From Sacculina carcini (lineage: Eukaryota; Arthropoda; Thecostraca; Sacculinidae), in NCBI GenBank assembly GCA_916048095.2, contig OU696577.1:9637354-9701353 (forward strand): 64,000 nucleotides of DNA, given 5' to 3'. Below, piece by piece: positions 12,601-25,800 of the stretch. Positions within the stretch are counted from its first letter, which is position 1; every line of letters begins with the position of its first letter. The notes beneath the pieces are model-generated. The model was given only the letters and a program-made list of their open reading frames with translations, was not told where the DNA came from and ran no database searches. Both the position numbers and the translations under genes were made by a program.

Positions 12601-13271
12601 ACCACATGAAGTCTCACCGTCGCAAACACACCGGCGAGACTCCCTATCAATGCACCATCTGTGGCCAGCTGTTCCGTCACCAGCAGACATACCGGCTGCA
12701 TGTGCGCAAACATAACGGCGAGCTGCCGTCGTGCGATATGTGTGGCAAGTCGTTCAGCAACCGTGCACGCATGGAGGAGCATATTCGTCTGGCGCACTCG
12801 ATGCCCGACGATCCCAACCGGCCGGTGGATCCGTCGGTGGCTGCCGTCGTGCAGGAGACAGCGGCGGCCGGCAGTACGGCCAAGGCTCGTCATTTTCTCG
12901 ACATGATGCGTCAACATGCCGGCGACGACTGCGTGTCGCCCGACGTGTCGGCGCAGCAGGGACTGGACTTTCGCTGTCGTGTCGACGTTGGCGGCGGTGA
13001 CAAGACGTCGTCCGACAAGAACTCGGGGCCGGTCGGCGTGGATTTTGGCGGACACGGCGGGCCTCCTCCGCCACCAGTCGTCAGCATGTCGTATCCGCTG
13101 ATGGGGCGCGTGTTGCCGCCGCCTCCGCGTCCTCATCCGGCACTGGTGGGCGCCGGACAGCCGCCACCGCCGCCGGCTCAACATTCGCCACGTCTGTTGC
13201 CCGGGGCGCCCGGCGGATATCACCCACACAGCTCGCCTCAACAGCAGGCACACACCAACTCCATGTGCTAA
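9643..13271 (+). CDS. C2H2 zinc-finger protein with nine fingers in two blocks
   Basis: Two exons, 9643–10372 and 11479–13271 (TAA), joined in phase 1, encode 840 residues. Residues 1–243 are a low-complexity Ser/Ala/Gly-rich leader. A three-finger block spans about 288–365 (CDDCGRVLSC..., CNQCGRAFTT..., CPICARCFTR...). A very long Gly/His/Gln linker at about 370–520 follows. A six-finger block at about 522–683 (CPICSKMFTR..., CQQCDKTFKN..., CGVCGKRFTE..., CEFCGKEMRY..., CTICGQLFRH..., CDMCGKSFSN...) has TGERP-type linkers between several fingers. Finger 7 (CEFCGKEMRYLNHMKSH) lacks the usual Phe. The tail is Pro/Gly-rich and ends SMC. It is presumably a nuclear DNA-binding transcription factor. 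I cannot name an orthologue, and the target is unknown. Confidence 0.85.
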
Positions 13272-13722
13272 CCACATCACCCATCCATCTAACAGGCAGG
13301 TAGACACATGTGTGTGTGTTATCGCCTGGTCGCGCATCACGCATCATCGCCACGATGAAGATGCCTCAAATCAAGAGAGCGAGAGAATTGAACGAGACAG
13401 ACTGTCAGAAAAAGAGGATTTTTTTTCAATAAGAGGATATTGGTTGATTTTTTGCCACTTGTGTGTGTGTGTGTTTGCGTATGTAAATATGTGTGTGTGT
13501 GTAACATTTATTCTCTCTTCTACTATTTGTGTGTGTGTGTGGTCGTATTTTGCGTGACAACGGTGTTCGTATGCGATTGACTGTGTATGTGTGTGTGTGC
13601 ACATGCATTTGCTTCGTGTGTTTGTTCGCCGCTCACATCAACCGACACGCTCGTAAATTTTTTCTGTAAGTAAATCTGTGTGTATGTGTGTGTGTGTTAT
13701 TCGGTACAACGCAGTGTGTACG

Positions 13723-13766
<44 letters not shown>

Positions 13767-14051
13767 ATATACCCAGAACATACACATGTTTGTTTGTATA
13801 TTTGTGTGTGTTTGTGTGCTGATGAGGTGCTATTCACCATTCACGCACGCGCGCACACACATTTCCATCGTCGCATAACTGCATAAATATGCCTGTATTA
13901 TATACCCTCACGTATACACACTGTCATACGTACAGACATACATACATACAGTATACATTCGTGTGTGTGTCGGATTGTGTGTATGTACATGCGTGCACAA
14001 TTTTGTCGTGGTGTTCAATTATGTTTTCGGTTGGTTTTTCGTTGTGAACTT

Positions 14052-14119
<68 letters not shown>

Positions 14120-15109
14120 TCACTTCTGTAAGTAGATTCGTGCATCATTGTGTAAGATTTGCGTTTGCGTTAGTGGACCGTAAGTACTCTTATGTGTGCG
14201 CTCGTGTGTATGTATGTGTGTGTGTGTGTGTATGTGTGTGTGCTGCTGGCGTGCCTTGGGATTGGTGGAAATTCCCGATCAAATGCCAACATTCTGTGTG
14301 TGTGTGTGTGTTTTGTGTATGTCTCGTATTGTTTGTTCGTGTTTGTGTGTGTGTGTGTCGTTCATTCGAGGCGTTGTGCATACATGCGCATCTCTATGTA
14401 GAACTGCACATTCACATGCACCTTTATATCTGTCTATGTGTGTGTGTGGCTTTTTAAACCGTCGTCGTCTGCTTTTCATCAATGTTCATCTCTTTTGTGT
14501 GTGAGAGTGTGTGTGTGTGTTTATGTTTGTATGAAATAGGTGTTACCATGGTGTGTGTGTGTGTGTGTGTGTGTGTGTCACATTCTAGATTAGCTCGTTC
14601 ACGTGTAGTATATGGAGCGGAGTTAGTGGTTTCTGCAAGATTGCTTGTGTGTGCGCGCCTATCTGTCTGTCCGTGTGTGTGTGTGTGTGTGTGTAAGTTG
14701 GACACTGGAGTGTTTGATATTGCAGCGTGCTTGTTGCATGCTGGTCCTCTCACACTCTGCTTCTCTCTCTCTCTCGTCTGACTCCCGAGGACTCGCGATA
14801 TGCTGATTCTGTGTATCGTGCGTGTGTGTGTATCATTGATTGAACTTGAATTGATGTTTGTTATTGGTGGGCGCGGCTCATTGGTCATGGTCCTTTTATG
14901 TTCTCAGGCACGCGCTGATATCATTTCTGTCCTCTCTCGCTCGCTCTGTCTCGGTTTCTAGACTCAATCATAAGTTAGTATAAGTTTACACTCGATTTCA
15001 ATATATAGACATTCACTAAGTGTGTGTTTTTCTTCTTCGCTGTTTGTTAGCGGGCTACAACTCTGCATATTTGCACCGTCGCTTAACGCTGATTCCAGGA
15101 TACTCTGCC
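13272..15109 (+). other. Downstream of the zinc-finger gene: GT/TA-rich, no further gene seen
   Basis: Likely 3' UTR followed by spacer. It is dominated by short (GT)n tracts (13723–13765, 14215–14240, 14548–14580, 14672–14694) and a pure (TA)n of about 65 bp at 14054–14118. The many small Cys/Val frames are microsatellite translations. No convincing polyadenylation signal was picked out. Confidence 0.5.
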
Positions 15110-15411
15110 CAGTGTTTCTCAACATGGGCCATATTACCCCTTGGGGGACACGGGAATTTTCTGAGGGGCCGCAGGGCCAAATTTCAAAAATGGGGAGCCA
15201 CAATATTTGATCACGGGCCACGAAACATTTGTTGAAACAATTTAATAGTTTATATTATTATTGTCGATGTTGTAAATTTCAATCGTGTGTTTCGGTTGTC
15301 GGTGGCAATAGTCACCGGCGTACATGAGCTAATCCTATGAATCCTATGGGAGCCACAAGGACTCGCATTGTTCTTAAAGGGGCCACGGCAAGAAAAGGTT
15401 GAGAACCACTG
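15110..15411. mobile_element. hAT-type MITE (CAGTG...CACTG ends)
   Basis: A 302-bp element with terminal inverted repeats CAGTGTTTCTCAAC at the left and GTTGAGAACCACTG at the right, the classic form of non-autonomous hAT elements. The ends contain the usual GGGGCC-rich subterminal stretches. The 8-bp flanks (ACTCTGCC and TTCTAGCC) match only in part, so the target-site duplication has decayed. No coding capacity. Confidence 0.8.
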
Positions 15412-15864
15412 TTCTAGCCGACACGGGACCTTGTCAGTGACGCTCTCAATGTGAGGTCTTAATTCCGTGGATGACGTTGAAACCGGGTCTGTTTCAAAAC
15501 GGTGTAATTGAAAAACACTGAATAACTTATTGCAGTCGAGAAATATTTCGATTGGAGGAAGTTTTGAGTAATGGTGATGTCACCACTTCAATGGTAGGTG
15601 TCGTTCCTGTTCTTTTTTTCTACGGTATATTCCGCGATCATACCAGCTTCTATAGTTATATGAAAAAATGATGAAAATGCAACCAACGTTTAAGAGCATT
15701 AAGAATATAGTGTTTTTTTTCTCAGGATAAAATGTAAAACAGATAAAACGAATGTTTTATTCAATTTTTCGCAGAAATCCTCGCACCTAAAGAGTGCAAG
15801 CACCCCCGATTAAATCCATGAATTAGTGTCCAGATACAAACAGTCTGCATGAAAAACAATGGTG
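15412..15864. other. Gene-free spacer between the MITE and the MCM7 3' end
   Basis: Unique AT-rich sequence. No open frame, repeat or RNA gene that I can support. Confidence 0.4.
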
Positions 15865-15870
15865 TTTATT
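15865..15870 (-). terminator. Candidate polyadenylation signal of MCM7
   Basis: AATAAA on the minus strand (TTTATT on the plus strand), about 235 bp beyond the MCM7 stop codon. Position and sequence fit; cleavage was not tested. Confidence 0.5.
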
Positions 15871-16105
15871 ATTGAACAACAAACACAATGATACAGTAGA
15901 AAGTGACAGAACACATGGCAAATGCACTTCTAATCTAACCAGAGCTAAAGAAGCTCTTTTACCACGCGCTACGCAACTATCGTCACCTGCACTTCGTAAT
16001 GCGAATTACTTCGGAAAGCTAGTGAACTACACAATGAAGAGATCAGCGCAATAAAAAAAACGCGGCTGCTTGTTGGCTACTAGTAGACTCTATCTTGCTA
16101 TCACG

Positions 16106-18271
16106 CTAGACAAACGTGAGTCTGCTGCGCGCCTGGTTCAGTTGCCACACATTCAGCTGTTCGTACTGCTCCAGACACTCGTCCAGTTGGTCGGGAGTGT
16201 AGCCCTTGTTGGCGCAGGTCTCCTGAATCTCCTGCACGCGCACGTTGGCGGTTCCAGCGGCCAACTGTCGCACGAGCTCGTAAATCTGACTGTTGGTGTT
16301 GACCATCGGGCGCTGACGGTCCAGCTCACGATTAAGCGAGTCCTTCGACTTCTCCATCAACCGGATCGCCTCATTCACATCTTCCTTCTCCACCACGTCG
16401 ACGAGACGAAGCCGCGCCAGAGCGCTGGCCAGACGCAAGATGGCCAGCAAGTTACGCGCCGACGTGAAAGTCATGTCCTTGTTGTTGCGAGCCTCGCGTC
16501 GCAGCTCCACATAGGCGGCCACGATGTAGTCGGTGAGAGTCTCGGAAACGCGCGGCTGTTTGCGACGACACAGAGCAATATAGCGCCGAATCAGTCGCAT
16601 GTCGAGCGGCTTGAAGCGACTAGGAGGCTGGACGCAGTTCTGGTGCACGTAGGTGATGTGCTGCGCCAGCCGCAGGTCGGTGTCACGATCGGCCTTGTCC
16701 AGAATCAACCAGAGCAGATCGAAGCGAGACAAGAGAGCAGCCGGCAGCTGGATGTTGGCTTCGACCGAGCGTTTTGGGTTGTAGCGACCGTGTGCCGGAT
16801 TAGCGGCGGCCAGAATAGACACGCGAGCGTTCAATGACGTCATGATGCCCGCCTTGGCGATCGAGATGGTCTGCTGCTCCATCACCTCATGAATGGCCGT
16901 GCGGTCATGATCGGCCATTTTGTCGAACTCGTCGATGCAGCAAACGCCCTGGTCGGCCAGCACCAGCGCACCTCCCTCCAGTACCATCTGCTCGGTCAGG
17001 GGATCCTTCATCACGGCCGCTGTCAAGCCCACCCCCGACGAGCCGCGTCCTGTCGTGTACTGACTGCGGTGAGCCACCCGGTCCACATAACCCAGCAGCT
17101 GGGACTTGGCCACGCCCGGGTCTCCCATCAAACAGATGTTTATGTTGCCACGGATCTTCATGTCGCTCGGGTTATTATCCACTCCGCCTACCAACAGCAA
17201 CAGCAGCGCCTTCTTCACGTCCTCCATGCCGAAGATCTCGGGCGCGATCGACTGCGACAGCTTCTCGTAGAAATCGTCCTGAGACACCTGCTGAATCTCG
17301 TCCTCGGTCAGCAGCTCGCTGTCGGCCGCGTCATCGGCCATTTTGTTGAGCTGGCTCACGCGGTGCGCCTGCAGACACGTGTCGCTGGTGAGGCCGGCCG
17401 TGAGCGCGGCGAAACCACCGCTGCGCGCCACCGGCAGGAAGATGCCGGCAATGGCCACGTGATCGCCGGGCATGGCCTGACGTGTCAGCTCGCCGCGACA
17501 CACGACCGACATCGAGCGCGGGATATTTCCCACCGGCACCTGGTCACTGTGCTCTTGAACGCGCAGCTCCTGGAACTTGACAAACTTGGAGCCGCGCGTC
17601 TGCAGGTACAGCCGTCCACCCGACTTATTAACTCGGCAGTCCTCACTCGGACACATCAGCAGTGGCATGAAACTGGGTCCTCCCACCGGCTGATACGTCT
17701 CCGCGCCACATTGGTCGCACGTGTACGTCGCCACCTCCAACATCGGCTTAACTTCAGTGGCGCGCGTCACAATGCCCTTGATCAGCACCAGCTTGCCGAC
17801 GCACTCGGCCTTCACACTGCGGATCGACATATGCTTGGCCGAGGCGGGCGGTCGGAAAACGACCTCGAAGCGCCGCATCAGCTGCGGAGGATACTTGTTG
17901 CGCACGTCTCGCACTTCACCCGGCTGACGAAGACGCTGCTCCATCAACAGCCGGTGCTCGATGTAAATGTCGAGCGCGTCGCGGGCCACGGCCACGCCAG
18001 TTTTGTACTCGGGCAACAGTTCGAACACAACGTCCGAAAAAAGAGTGACGTAACGGCTAGCGTTCTGCTGAATTGCCGCACACAGATCCGAGTCGAACTG
18101 GTCGACATCGTTCAGGTCGATCATCAGTTGGATTTGCTCCCGATGCGCCAGATCAGTGAGTGCGCGTGCGTAGACGAAATCCTTGCCACCCCCGGCATCA
18201 TCGGTTCTGTAGAATTCCACAAGAAACTGCCTGATCTTCACCTTCTCGTCGCCGTAATCGCGCGAAGACAT
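16106..18271 (-). CDS. MCM7: DNA replication licensing factor MCM7 (intronless)
   Basis: 721 residues, against 719 in human. The start is the ATG at 18271, giving [20 protein letters not shown] like other MCM7 N-termini. The in-frame extension upstream is non-conserved, and CACAG at 18285–18289 looks like the acceptor of a 5' UTR intron. The N-terminal zinc ribbon has C185, C188, C207 and C212. The AAA+ core has Walker A GDPGVAKS (383–390), Walker B CIDEFD (445–450) and the SRF arginine finger (515–517). The C-terminal winged-helix region ends [19 protein letters not shown] and QHITYVHQ mark MCM7 rather than another MCM. It is a subunit of the MCM2–7 ring, loaded at origins in G1 and active in the CMG helicase. 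All catalytic residues are intact, so it is probably functional despite lacking introns. Confidence 0.96.
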   Translation of the reverse strand: MSSRDYGDEKVKIRQFLVEFYRTDDAGGGKDFVYARALTDLAHREQIQLMIDLNDVDQFDSDLCAAIQQNASRYVTLFSDVVFELLPEYKTGVAVARDALDIYIEHRLLMEQRLRQPGEVRDVRNKYPPQLMRRFEVVFRPPASAKHMSIRSVKAECVGKLVLIKGIVTRATEVKPMLEVATYTCDQCGAETYQPVGGPSFMPLLMCPSEDCRVNKSGGRLYLQTRGSKFVKFQELRVQEHSDQVPVGNIPRSMSVVCRGELTRQAMPGDHVAIAGIFLPVARSGGFAALTAGLTSDTCLQAHRVSQLNKMADDAADSELLTEDEIQQVSQDDFYEKLSQSIAPEIFGMEDVKKALLLLLVGGVDNNPSDMKIRGNINICLMGDPGVAKSQLLGYVDRVAHRSQYTTGRGSSGVGLTAAVMKDPLTEQMVLEGGALVLADQGVCCIDEFDKMADHDRTAIHEVMEQQTISIAKAGIMTSLNARVSILAAANPAHGRYNPKRSVEANIQLPAALLSRFDLLWLILDKADRDTDLRLAQHITYVHQNCVQPPSRFKPLDMRLIRRYIALCRRKQPRVSETLTDYIVAAYVELRREARNNKDMTFTSARNLLAILRLASALARLRLVDVVEKEDVNEAIRLMEKSKDSLNRELDRQRPMVNTNSQIYELVRQLAAGTANVRVQEIQETCANKGYTPDQLDECLEQYEQLNVWQLNQARSRLTFV

Positions 18272-18289
18272 GATGTAAGGCAGTCTGTG

Positions 18290-19289
18290 AAACACATTAG
18301 TTTTTATATCAGTTTTACACTCAAGCATAAAACTAGATATAACCATCAATTTGCTAATTATAAGTAACATTAAATAGATCAGTCCAATTTGAACATTCCA
18401 GTGAAAATACAAGTTGGAGTTAATCAATTATGTTTCTCATAAATAAAGCTAACCGATTTAAAACAGCCGATGGCAGAGAAAACGTAAATTTCGTGGCGCC
18501 AACATTAACAATAGTGATGATTGTCAGATCAAATACAGTATACGTACAAATCTGAGTACAGTCTTCTTATAATTGTACAAAATGAATTTCAAAAGTGATA
18601 ATGAGATGATGTTTTCCATTCAGATATAATGGAAAGTAGTATTTATTGGAAAATTATTTATTTTTTGGCAATATATCCTTCCATTTTCACATTTCTGAAT
18701 CGATAAAATCAAATTGAGGAAAATAAAACTCGAATAATGAGACAACTCATACCCATAGCAATATATGGAAGTTTGAATGCCAAAATATTGTTTCGTTTTT
18801 TGAGTATTTTATTTTGTTTTGTTGTCTCTAATCTGGCGCATGTAGTAACATAAGCGCAGCATCTAGTGCAGCCAAGAGAATACTACGGTGGTGCATGCAT
18901 TCATCTTCTACCTTCCATACATTTAGCGAATGTAACCATTCTATCCCTATGCTCGATTCATGTATCACTTTATGTATTAGCAAGACGGCGTGAAATGGTC
19001 GGTTCGGCCAAAACGCCCAAACGACAACAACAGTGGTGCATGTCGTTTTTTTAATCATTGTGTTTTAGTTGATATTTTTGTTTGCAGATTTTGTGGCGTA
19101 TCATGTGATGAAATCGGTGAAGAATTTGATGAAGTGTTTTTCTTATTGAATTGAATTGATGACATGGAGGAGAGTGCAGTTGGCTGAGACTGAATGCATG
19201 TGTGATTGGTCTGTATTAATTTGTGTTCATTTCTGTTGAATTTAATTTCCCATTCGTTACGAAGCATTTGAAAAATTATTGACTTGACC
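18290..19289. promoter_or_regulatory. Divergent spacer between MCM7 and the QSER1-like gene
   Basis: About 1 kb of AT-rich unique sequence separates the two head-to-head coding starts, so both promoters probably lie here. The first bases on the MCM7 side may be a 5' UTR intron. I see no TATA box or clear factor sites, and no extra gene. Confidence 0.4.
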
Positions 19290-20558
19290 ATGGCGCCGGA
19301 TTCACCAGAAATCAGTGAATTCGAATTGGCATTCCGAGCGTTTGTCGACGACTACCTTTTATCATCTGTGAATCCTCGTGAGTCCAGTCCGAATGCCGGC
19401 GCCAGAATTGCAAGCGAAAAAGCAGCAAAAAATACTGCTCTGACTTCGTCTAGCGATCACCGCTTTCCATCATCAATTCCAAATACAGTTGGTTGCGCCA
19501 CCACGTGTATCCAATCAAATATTGCCGCTGGTAATTGTTTGGTAGCGTGTACGAACGCCCCGACCAAGTCTGCCGAATCTACCGCATCAGCCTCTGTACG
19601 GCCGCTTCAAGCGATTACGCAACTGACAAGACAAACCGGTCAAGCTAGTTCACCTGTGAATTTCATTTTTGACAAAACTTTTTCGAACTTGTATTCTCGG
19701 TCCAGCCGGCAGGCTCCGGTGTATGTTTCTGCTGCGTTTAATTCTGCTTCGGCGTCCACTGCCGCCGCCGCCGCCACCGCCCGTAATGTCGACTGTTTGC
19801 GCGCCAGGCTTCCTTCACTTATTCTCCGTCCTTGCACAGTTCCATCCGCGGCATCTTGTAGAACCTCGAGTGCCGCATCTTGCTCGGCCGTTGCAGCTGC
19901 AGTTGTCCCGCCGGCTCGAGCGGCAGTGGTCGGCGAGATGTCTGTGCACCAAGCTGGAGGCAGACACAAGCAAGTCAGCAGCGCTGCGAGTTCAGAAACG
20001 ACAGCACGAGCCGTCGAGAAAGCAACTGCACGACAGAATATCCAGGTAATTGACACATTATCAAGGTGTGTCCAGACAGCATCAACACAAAAGTCCACAC
20101 ACACACACACACACAGACTGGACAATACACTCAGCCTGGCCAGACTGCTGTTCAATACGCACCGGCACTGTGCGATACTGACGCTCCAAACTACCCTTGA
20201 CAGGCAGGTACTAGACACACGTCAACACACACACACACACACACACTCACTCAGACATACATACACTCACTTTTTATCTACATCGTCCAATGTGAACTGA
20301 GCTGGTGTATGGACTGAATCCTAGACGGAGGACACACACACAGGATAGACACACTAGAGGATAGACACACACTCAGACAGAGACACCGACAGACAAACAC
20401 ACACACATACACACACAGGCATTACATTACATTACATTAAGACATTTATATAGCGCTTTTCACCAGAAGGTCTCAAAAGCGCTCACACACATACGCACAC
20501 ACACATGCACATGCACTTACTCAAGCACAAGAGTCATACACATAAACAATCACGCGCA

Positions 20559-20598
<40 letters not shown>

Positions 20599-22809
20599 AC
20601 AGACAAGTACTTATACTCAGAAACACAAACATACACTCACGCTTACATACTCAAAAACACAAAAATACACACGCACACACACATACATATTGAATAAGAC
20701 ACACACACACACACACAGGCAGACAAACACAAACATATACACACAGAACAACACACAGACAAACACACACTCACAAACAGACAAACACACACACACAGAG
20801 ACAGACTACTGTCATTTGTAGCCACGTTCAGGCACGCATTCAGATGGTGGCGTTATGTTTGTCTCACTGTGCAATCTTGTCGCACAGATTGGTGATTTCG
20901 TGGTGGCGCGGGAGCATGCGTCCCACGCGCTGTCACAGCCAGTCATCTGGCGAGTTGACAGACATAATGTTCTACAGCGATTCTTCCGTCTGCCCGGCCA
21001 AAGCAATCCGTTCTTTGAGAGTTCGTCCAAGGTGATTCAACTTGGATTCAACTTGTTCTACATTCAACGCTTTGCAATTCTTGGCGTTTGCGCCGAATGG
21101 GATTAAGCTCTCCCTTTCCAAAATGTTTCCATCAACTCCTCAACATCAACAAACAAGAACTTCACTAAAAGAGGTCAAGAAAACATGTATTTCTGTATAA
21201 TTTGTTGATATAAGCATTATCGCAGAGCATATTCTCACATTATTATTGTGTGTGTAAATGTGTGTGTATATAATTGAAAAATGTTCCATAAGTCATGACC
21301 TTCACACGCTACCTAGCCACTCGTACATAATTCAACCCTCTTCATATTGCACTCTGGATCCGCCATGTAATTAATAATTATTACAATAATGATAATACTT
21401 GGAAACTTGTCGCCCGGGGCAGTTTGAAGTTATCTCTGTCCTTATTTAGTTAATTAATTCTCAATGAAACACTTCTCAAGTGTTGTTGAGCGTGAAGAAA
21501 ATGTATACATGTGTGTGTAATATATTTGTATGTTATTTATGTATGCGTATGTGTGCGTGTGAGTGTAAGTTTGTCTTATGTCTGTATGTGTGTGTGTGTG
21601 TTGACGTGAGTGCAGTACCTGCCTGTCAAGGGTAGTTTGGAGCGCCAGTATCGTACAGTACCGGTGCGTATTGAACAACAATCTGGTCAGGCTGTGTGTA
21701 TTGTTCAACTGCTAGCCGAATGGCCCTCACAACCTCCATCACAACAACAACAACAACAACAGCAGAGACAGCCGCCGGCCACCAGACCCGGCCAGAATCT
21801 CGCCTCATTAACAAACTCGATCGCCTCGTCTCACAACAAACGTGTCGCCTCGTTGGCCGACACTGCCGCATATCTGGCCGATTTCGAGATTTACATTCAA
21901 GTACTGGTGTCGCACGCGCTCGACGCCAACTTTCTGCCTCAAATCGTGCACGCAAACGGTACCAAGCTTGACCGCTCGCTTTCTGTGTGTGTGTGTCTGT
22001 TTGTCTATTGGCTTCTGTAGTGTACTCGGGCTGTTCAAGAGATGAGAGAGAATATTTCTTGCAGCCCATATCCGTGCCACACTGTGTTTTCTATCCATCC
22101 TTTCTGTCATTCATTCCATTTCGCTCTGGCATTTGGTTAAATTTGTTTGTTTTTTTTGGTCAATTTTGTCCATTTGTGTCTTACTGAATTTTTCATTGTG
22201 TATTTCATTCTCTTCATTCATGTGTTTCAGACACTTTTTTTCTGAAGAGTCTGAGCACAATCGACAAGATTAATGCGGTGCGCATGAGAAAACTGCTTGT
22301 TCTAGCCAAATGGTCTGCCAATATTGAGGTTCGCTCACAATACTCTCCTCACAACATTGACTACGCCTTGAACTGCACACAAACAATATATATATATGTA
22401 TATTTTAATCAAGATTTCGCTGGTTTATGTTACAACTGGTGTTTTCTCTTTGAGTTCAACTCTTATGTTTGTGTGTTTGTGCTAGTAAGACTTATCTACG
22501 TTTAGTAGATAGCAATAGCAAGTCTGTGTGTGTATGTTTGTGTGTGTGTGTGTAATAGTAATAGTAACGTATTGCCACAACAAGCACAAGAAAAGCAATA
22601 TTAATAAAGTACAATAGCATAGTCTGTCAAGCCAATTATTGGCTTCTCAACAGACAGAGAAAAAACCGCTATGCAAAAAAACTTAGCAAAAAACCTTCAG
22701 ACTAATTAACCTTGAGAACTTATAATATAAACAAATACAACATGACAACAATACAACAACAAGACATAAATCCATTAACATCAACAATTAGAGACATAGT
22801 CACAAATTG

Positions 22810-22883
<74 letters not shown>

Positions 22884-25800
22884 TGTGTGACAGGGTTGTC
22901 TGCGCTTGCATCCATATCTACTGGTTGAACAGTTAGGTGAGCCGCTGTCATCACGACCAGTCACATCACATGATGCCAGTGTTGGTGGTGGTGGACGGCG
23001 CGTGTGTCAGTTATGTTGCTCCAGTTCTTCTGCTATCGAGTGCCGGTTGAAAGTGACTCGACGTCGCTACGACCCGGCCACCTTGAAAATGCACGTCTCG
23101 CCCCCTCATCCCTCCTCATCCTCATCCACCGCCCCCCACCACTTGATCTACCGCACCTGCTGTACTTGCGCCAATATCGCCGACCTTTTCAACAAGGTAT
23201 GTTTGTGTGTCAGTATGTCAGTGTATGTCAATGTGTCAGTGTGTCAGTGTGTATCAGTGTGTGTGTGTGTGTGTGTATCAGTGTATGTCAATGTGTCAGT
23301 TTGTGTGTGTGTGTGTGTGTCAGTGTATCAGTGTGTGTGTGTGTGTGTGTATCAGTGTGTGTGTGTGTCAATGTGTCAGTGTGTATCAGTGTGTGTGTGT
23401 GTGTGTTTTTTGTATGATTTTGTTGTTTGTGTAAATGTGAGTGTGTGTATAAACGTATATTTAATATAATGTATTGTTATGTGTATGATTATGTTTGTTT
23501 GTGTGTTAGGTGGTACACTTGCAGTATCACTTGTTTGTTTGTTTGTTAGGTGGTACACTTGCAGTACCACTTGTTTGTTTGTTTGTTAGGTGGTACACTT
23601 GCAGTATCACTTGTTTGTTTGTTTGTTTGTTAGGTGGTACACTTGCAGTACCACTTGTTTGTTTGTTTGTTTGTTAGGTGGTACACTTGCAGTATCACTT
23701 GTTTGTTTGTTTGTTAGGTGGTACACTTGCAGTACCACTTGTTTGTTTGTTTGTTAGGTGGTACACTTGCAGTACCACTTGTTTGTTTGTTTGTTAGGTG
23801 GTACACTTGCAGTACCACTTGTTTGTTTGTTTGTTAGGTGGTACACTTGTAGTACCACTTGTTTGTTTGTTTGTTTGTTAGGTGGTACACTTGCAGTACC
23901 ACTTGTTTGTTTGTTTGTTAGGTGGTACACTTGCAGTATCACTTGTTTGTTTGTTTGTTAGGTGGTACACTTGCAGTACCACTTGTTTGTTTGTTTGTTA
24001 GGTGGTACACTTGCAGTATCACTTGTTTGTTTGTTTGTTTGTTAGGTGGTACACTTGCAGTACCACTTGTTTGTTTGTTTGTTAGGTGGTACACTTGTAG
24101 TATCACTTGTTTGTTTGTTTGTTTGTTAGGTGGTACACTTGCAGTACCACTTGTTTGTTTGTGTGTTAGGTGGTACACTTGCAGTACCACTTGTTTGTTT
24201 GTTTGTTAGGTGGTACACTTGCAGTATCACTTGTTTGTTTGTTTGTTAGGTGGTACACTTGCAGTACCACTTGTTTGTTTGTTTGTTAGGTGATACACTT
24301 GTAGTATCACTTGTTTGTTTGTTTGTTAGGTGGTACACTTGCAGTACCACTTGTTTGTTTGTTTGTTAGGTGGTACACTTGCAGTATCACTTGTTTGTTT
24401 GTTTGTTAGGTGGTACACTTGCAGTACCACTTGTTTGTTTGTTTGTTAGGTGGTACACTTGCAGTACCACTTGTTTGTTTGTTTGTTTGTTAGGTGGTAC
24501 ACTTGCAGTACCACTTGTTTGTTTGTTTGTTAGGTGGTACACTTGCAATATCACTTGTTTGTTTGTTTGTTAGGTGGTACACTTGCAGTACCACTTGTTT
24601 GTTTGTTTGTTTGTTAGGTGGTACACTTGCAGTACCACTTGTTTGTTTGTTTGTTAGGTGGTACACTTGCAATATCACTTGTTTGTTTGTTTGTTAGGTG
24701 GTACACTTGCAGTATCACTTGTTTGTTTGTTTGTTAGGTGGTACACTTGCAGTATCACTTGTTTGTTTGTTTGTTAGGTGGTACACTTGCAGTATCACTT
24801 GTTTGTTTGTTTGTTTGTTAGGTGGTACACTTGCAGTACCACTTGTTTGTTTGTTTGTTAGGTGGTACACTTGCAGTACCACTTGTTTGTTTGTTTGTTT
24901 GTTAGGTGGTACACTTGCAGTATCACTTGTTTGTTTGTTTGTTAGGTGGTACACTTGCAATACCACTTGTTTGTTTGTTTGTTTGTTAGGTGGTACACTT
25001 GCAATACCACTTGTTTGTTTGTTTGTTTGTTAGGTGGTACACTTGCAGTACCACTTGTTTGTTTGTTTGTTAGGTGGTACACTTGTAGTACCACTTGTTT
25101 GTTTGTTTGTTAGGTGGTACACTTGCAGTACCACTTGTTTGTTTGTTTGTTAGGTGGTACACTTGCAGTATCACTTGTTTGTTTGTTTGTTAGGTGGTAC
25201 ACTTGCAGTATCACTTGTTTGTTTGTTTGTTTGTTAGGTGGTACACTTGCAGTATCACTTGTTTGTTTGTTTGTTAGGTGGTACACTTGCAGTACCACTT
25301 GTTTGTTTGTTTGTTAGGTGGTACACTTGCAGTACCACTTGTTTGTTTGTTTGTTTGTTAGGTGGTACACTTGCAGTACCACTTGTTTGTTTGTTTGTTT
25401 GTTAGGTGGTACACTTGCAGTACCACTTGTTTGTTTGTTTGTTAGGTGGTACACTTGCAGTATCACTTGTTTGTTTGTTTGTTAGGTGGTACACTTGCAG
25501 TATCACTTGTTTGTTTGTTTGTTAGGTGGTACACTTGCAGTATCACTTGTTTGTTTGTTTGTTAGGTGGTACACTTGCAGTATCACTTGTTTGTTTGTTT
25601 GTTAGGTGGTACACTTGCAGTACCACTTGTTTGTTTGTTTGTTAGGTGGTACACTTGCAGTATCACTTGTTTGTTTGTTTGTTAGGTGGTACACTTGCAG
25701 TACCACTTGTTTGTTTGTTTGTTAGGTGGTACACTTGCAGTATCACTTGTTTGTTTGTTTGTTAGGTGGTACACTTGCAGTATCACTTGTTTGTTTGTTT

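Noticed and set aside
16889..18367. 492-codon open frame antisense to MCM7
   Set aside because: It mirrors the MCM7 exon, has no motif, and arises from GC-biased third positions of a well-conserved gene on the other strand.
16106..18427. MCM5, or an MCM7 with a 52-residue N-terminal extension
   Set aside because: Motifs match MCM7 along the whole length, and the extension is AT-rich and hydrophobic, with a likely acceptor between it and the conserved ATG.
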